DNA from: Sedimentisphaera sp050251615
Lineage (GTDB): Bacteria > Planctomycetota > Phycisphaerae > Sedimentisphaerales > Sedimentisphaeraceae
NCBI GenBank assembly: GCA_050251615.1
Contig: JBFWMM010000009.1
Span: forward strand, 9,787-73,786
Direction of reading: 5' to 3'
DNA length: 64,000 nt
Shown in pieces: positions 62,332 to 64,000 of this stretch. The position numbers and the translations under genes were made by a program. The number at the start of each line of letters is the position of its first letter. Position 1 is the stretch's first letter. The notes under the pieces were generated by a model. The model had not been told where the DNA came from. It saw only the letters and a list, made by a program, of their open reading frames with translations, and did not search any database.

Positions 62332-64000
62332 ATGAAGCGATTTATGCTTACAACTGCGATACTTATCTTATCGCTTGCCACAATATCAATGGCAGAAATA
62401 TCCATAACAACTGCCGATGGAAACGGTGCAGATACAAGCATCTCCAACGATGGTAACAAGCCATATACCTCAATCGGTGGCGGGTTCACCAGCCTTGAAA
62501 GCCGCCATTACGATGGCGTTCGTGCAAAAGCCACAATATACCGCTTTGACATCAGCGGGGGTGTCGGCGGCGACCTTTCAGGCGCTACGCTGACGTTCGG
62601 CCAGTTCACGGCCACAAGATCTCGTACCGTAGCCATTTACGCTCTCGCTGACGGCGAATGGGACAACTGGGACGAAATGAGTACCAACTACGGCAACTTC
62701 CCCGGCATGAGCGAGCCGTATAACGATGGCTATCTGCATTTTGACCCCGATATGTACAGGATTGTTGGATCGGCCGCTACTGTACAGGATTCCGACTGGA
62801 ACACCGTTGAGACTCTGGTATCAGCCGAGCTTGACGCAAGCTTTGTTTCAGAGGATACAAACGGTCTGGTAACTCTTATGGTTTATCAGGAAGGCAGCGA
62901 TGGCTCTGCAAGTTTCTACTTCTCCTCCAAGGAGTCTATCGACAGCTATCCAGAGCAGATAGTTCCGTTGCTGTCTTTCCCGAACGCTCTGCCTTGTGCA
63001 ACGAGCCCTGTTCCTGTAAACGGCAGCGTTTCTTCCGATATTCCGACGACTCTCAGCTGGACGAATGTAACTCCGGCAGTTGAGGGCGGCGAGATTACAT
63101 GCGATGTGTACTTCGGGGCAGACCCGAACTTTCCGAGCATGGAGATGGTTTCAACAGGCGCAGGTGTGAACTCAGTTGCTTTGAGCAGCTTTGCTACCGC
63201 TGCAAGCATGTCTCAGGGTACATACTACTGGTGCGTTATGACGCACGATTCCAGCTCCGATCCTGTTGACCTCGGCATCAGCCCGATATGGAACTTCACA
63301 TACAGCCTCGCACCTATAGCTGTAACGCAGCCGGAAGATGTTGAAGTAGCGCCCGGCGATACTGCCGAATTCACATTCGGTGTAAGCAGTATTTCCGGTG
63401 TAACTTACTCATGGTACAGCAGCGCTGATGATGCGGTTGACACGTCCGATGACGATGTGGCAGTCGGCGCAAACTCCGCAACTCTCACTCTCGCAGATGT
63501 TTCAGGCTCAGACCAGGGCTATTACTACTGCGTAACATCAAACGGCTCCACTGAATTCAATGTAACCATATCAGAGACCGCTTCACTTGCAGTTCTCAGA
63601 CAGGTTGCAGGATGGAATCTCGACGAACTCGTTGCAGATCAGTACGCGGATGTAAGCGGCGAAGGTAACAACCTCGACCCGAACAACCCCGGTATGGTTA
63701 ACTTCGTAGAGGGCGCGGCAGGTCAGGCGGTTGCTATTGATGCGGCAGGCTTTGCAACAGGCTCCGGCGATTTCAACCCGACATACATTACAGACCAGCT
63801 TACAATCGGCCTGTGGATCAAGTGGGGCGGCTCTACGGGCTCCTACCAGAGCATCGTGGGCAAGAGAGACACCTGGGCTAATGAAGATATGGCATGGCAG
63901 ATCGGTGTTAACAGCAGCGATGAGCTGAGGTTTGAAACCGCAACCGCCGGTGTTTCCGCGGCGACTCCCGCAGTTGGCGAGTGGATATTCGCGGTGGCTG
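62332..64000 (+). CDS. Exported DNRLRE/Ig/LamG paralog (cut by window end)
   Basis: 556 codons are visible; the gene runs off the window. It starts at ATG 62332 after ATGGAGAAAATAAA. Signal peptide (LTTAILILSLATISMA), then a DNRLRE-like domain (ISNDGNK, HYDGVRAKATIYRFDISGG), the WTNVTPAVEGGEITCDVYFG segment, an Ig-like domain (SGSDQGYYYCVTSNGS), and the beginning of LamG (GWNLDELVADQYADVSGEGN, IGLWIKWGGSTGSYQSIVGK). The order matches the upstream paralog throughout, so it is a duplicate. The C-terminal type (dockerin-like or PEP-CTERM) cannot be seen. Confidence 0.88.
   Translation, partial: MKRFMLTTAILILSLATISMAEISITTADGNGADTSISNDGNKPYTSIGGGFTSLESRHYDGVRAKATIYRFDISGGVGGDLSGATLTFGQFTATRSRTVAIYALADGEWDNWDEMSTNYGNFPGMSEPYNDGYLHFDPDMYRIVGSAATVQDSDWNTVETLVSAELDASFVSEDTNGLVTLMVYQEGSDGSASFYFSSKESIDSYPEQIVPLLSFPNALPCATSPVPVNGSVSSDIPTTLSWTNVTPAVEGGEITCDVYFGADPNFPSMEMVSTGAGVNSVALSSFATAASMSQGTYYWCVMTHDSSSDPVDLGISPIWNFTYSLAPIAVTQPEDVEVAPGDTAEFTFGVSSISGVTYSWYSSADDAVDTSDDDVAVGANSATLTLADVSGSDQGYYYCVTSNGSTEFNVTISETASLAVLRQVAGWNLDELVADQYADVSGEGNNLDPNNPGMVNFVEGAAGQAVAIDAAGFATGSGDFNPTYITDQLTIGLWIKWGGSTGSYQSIVGKRDTWANEDMAWQIGVNSSDELRFETATAGVSAATPAVGEWIFAVA

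Overview
The window looks like a draft assembly (one 100-N scaffold gap) from an anaerobic Gram-negative bacterium, most likely Planctomycetota, class Phycisphaerae. The phylum is inferred from exported proteins with a VPEPATM...LLLRRR sorting tail (PEP-CTERM), LamG proteins ending in a half-dockerin-like NWLECG tail, a secretin, lipoproteins and a beta-barrel protein (hence an outer membrane). A very large pyruvate:ferredoxin oxidoreductase and ferrous iron uptake point to anaerobic life. No rRNA, tRNA or CRISPR array was found.

Layout. 1-9.4 kb: rlmN, nifJ with its own promoter and a structured leader, an exported protein / ECF sigma factor / zinc-finger anti-sigma operon, and thiC under a TPP riboswitch. 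9.5-16.8 kb: a rearranged accessory region with a polysaccharide deacetylase lipoprotein, a DUF3800 gene, a restriction-modification locus (two methyltransferase-like proteins plus a GIY-YIG/helicase protein), a truncated BRO-N gene, and a 53-codon in-frame chimera joining the start of the helicase gene to the end of the deacetylase gene. 16.9-20.4 kb: L-arabinose isomerase and a sodium/solute symporter. 20.7-26.1 kb: accBC and a feoAB operon, with three TTAG-N6-CTAA palindromes shared by feoA, feoB and a putative outer membrane protein gene. 26.4-31.0 kb: an export operon of secretin, periplasmic adaptor, ABC ATPase and MacB-type permease. 31.6-36.2 kb: fusA, panD, lgt and a rhomboid protease.

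36.5-40.3 kb holds two tandem amt-glnK units, each preceded by a sigma-54-type promoter; both P-II proteins have Phe in place of the uridylylated Tyr51. 40.3-41.5 kb contains the gap, flanked by an identical 127-bp duplication that looks like an assembly k-mer overlap, and a 116-bp tandem repeat. 41.5-49.6 kb: guaAB with a strong promoter, mntP, and an iron-type ABC importer. 49.9-57.2 kb: uxaE, a TPR protein, glyA, a dUTPase, an oxidoreductase, scpA and a lipoprotein. 57.5-59.1 kb: topoisomerase VI subunit B, unusual in bacteria, with no A subunit beside it. 59.5-64.0 kb: three paralogous exported proteins sharing one N-terminal domain but with different C-terminal architectures, the last cut by the window end.

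The most unusual points are the recombined restriction-modification neighbourhood, the secretin-containing MacAB-like exporter, the candidate metal-responsive operators, topoisomerase VI-B, and several structured mRNA leaders (nifJ, fusA, glyA and the PEP-CTERM gene).
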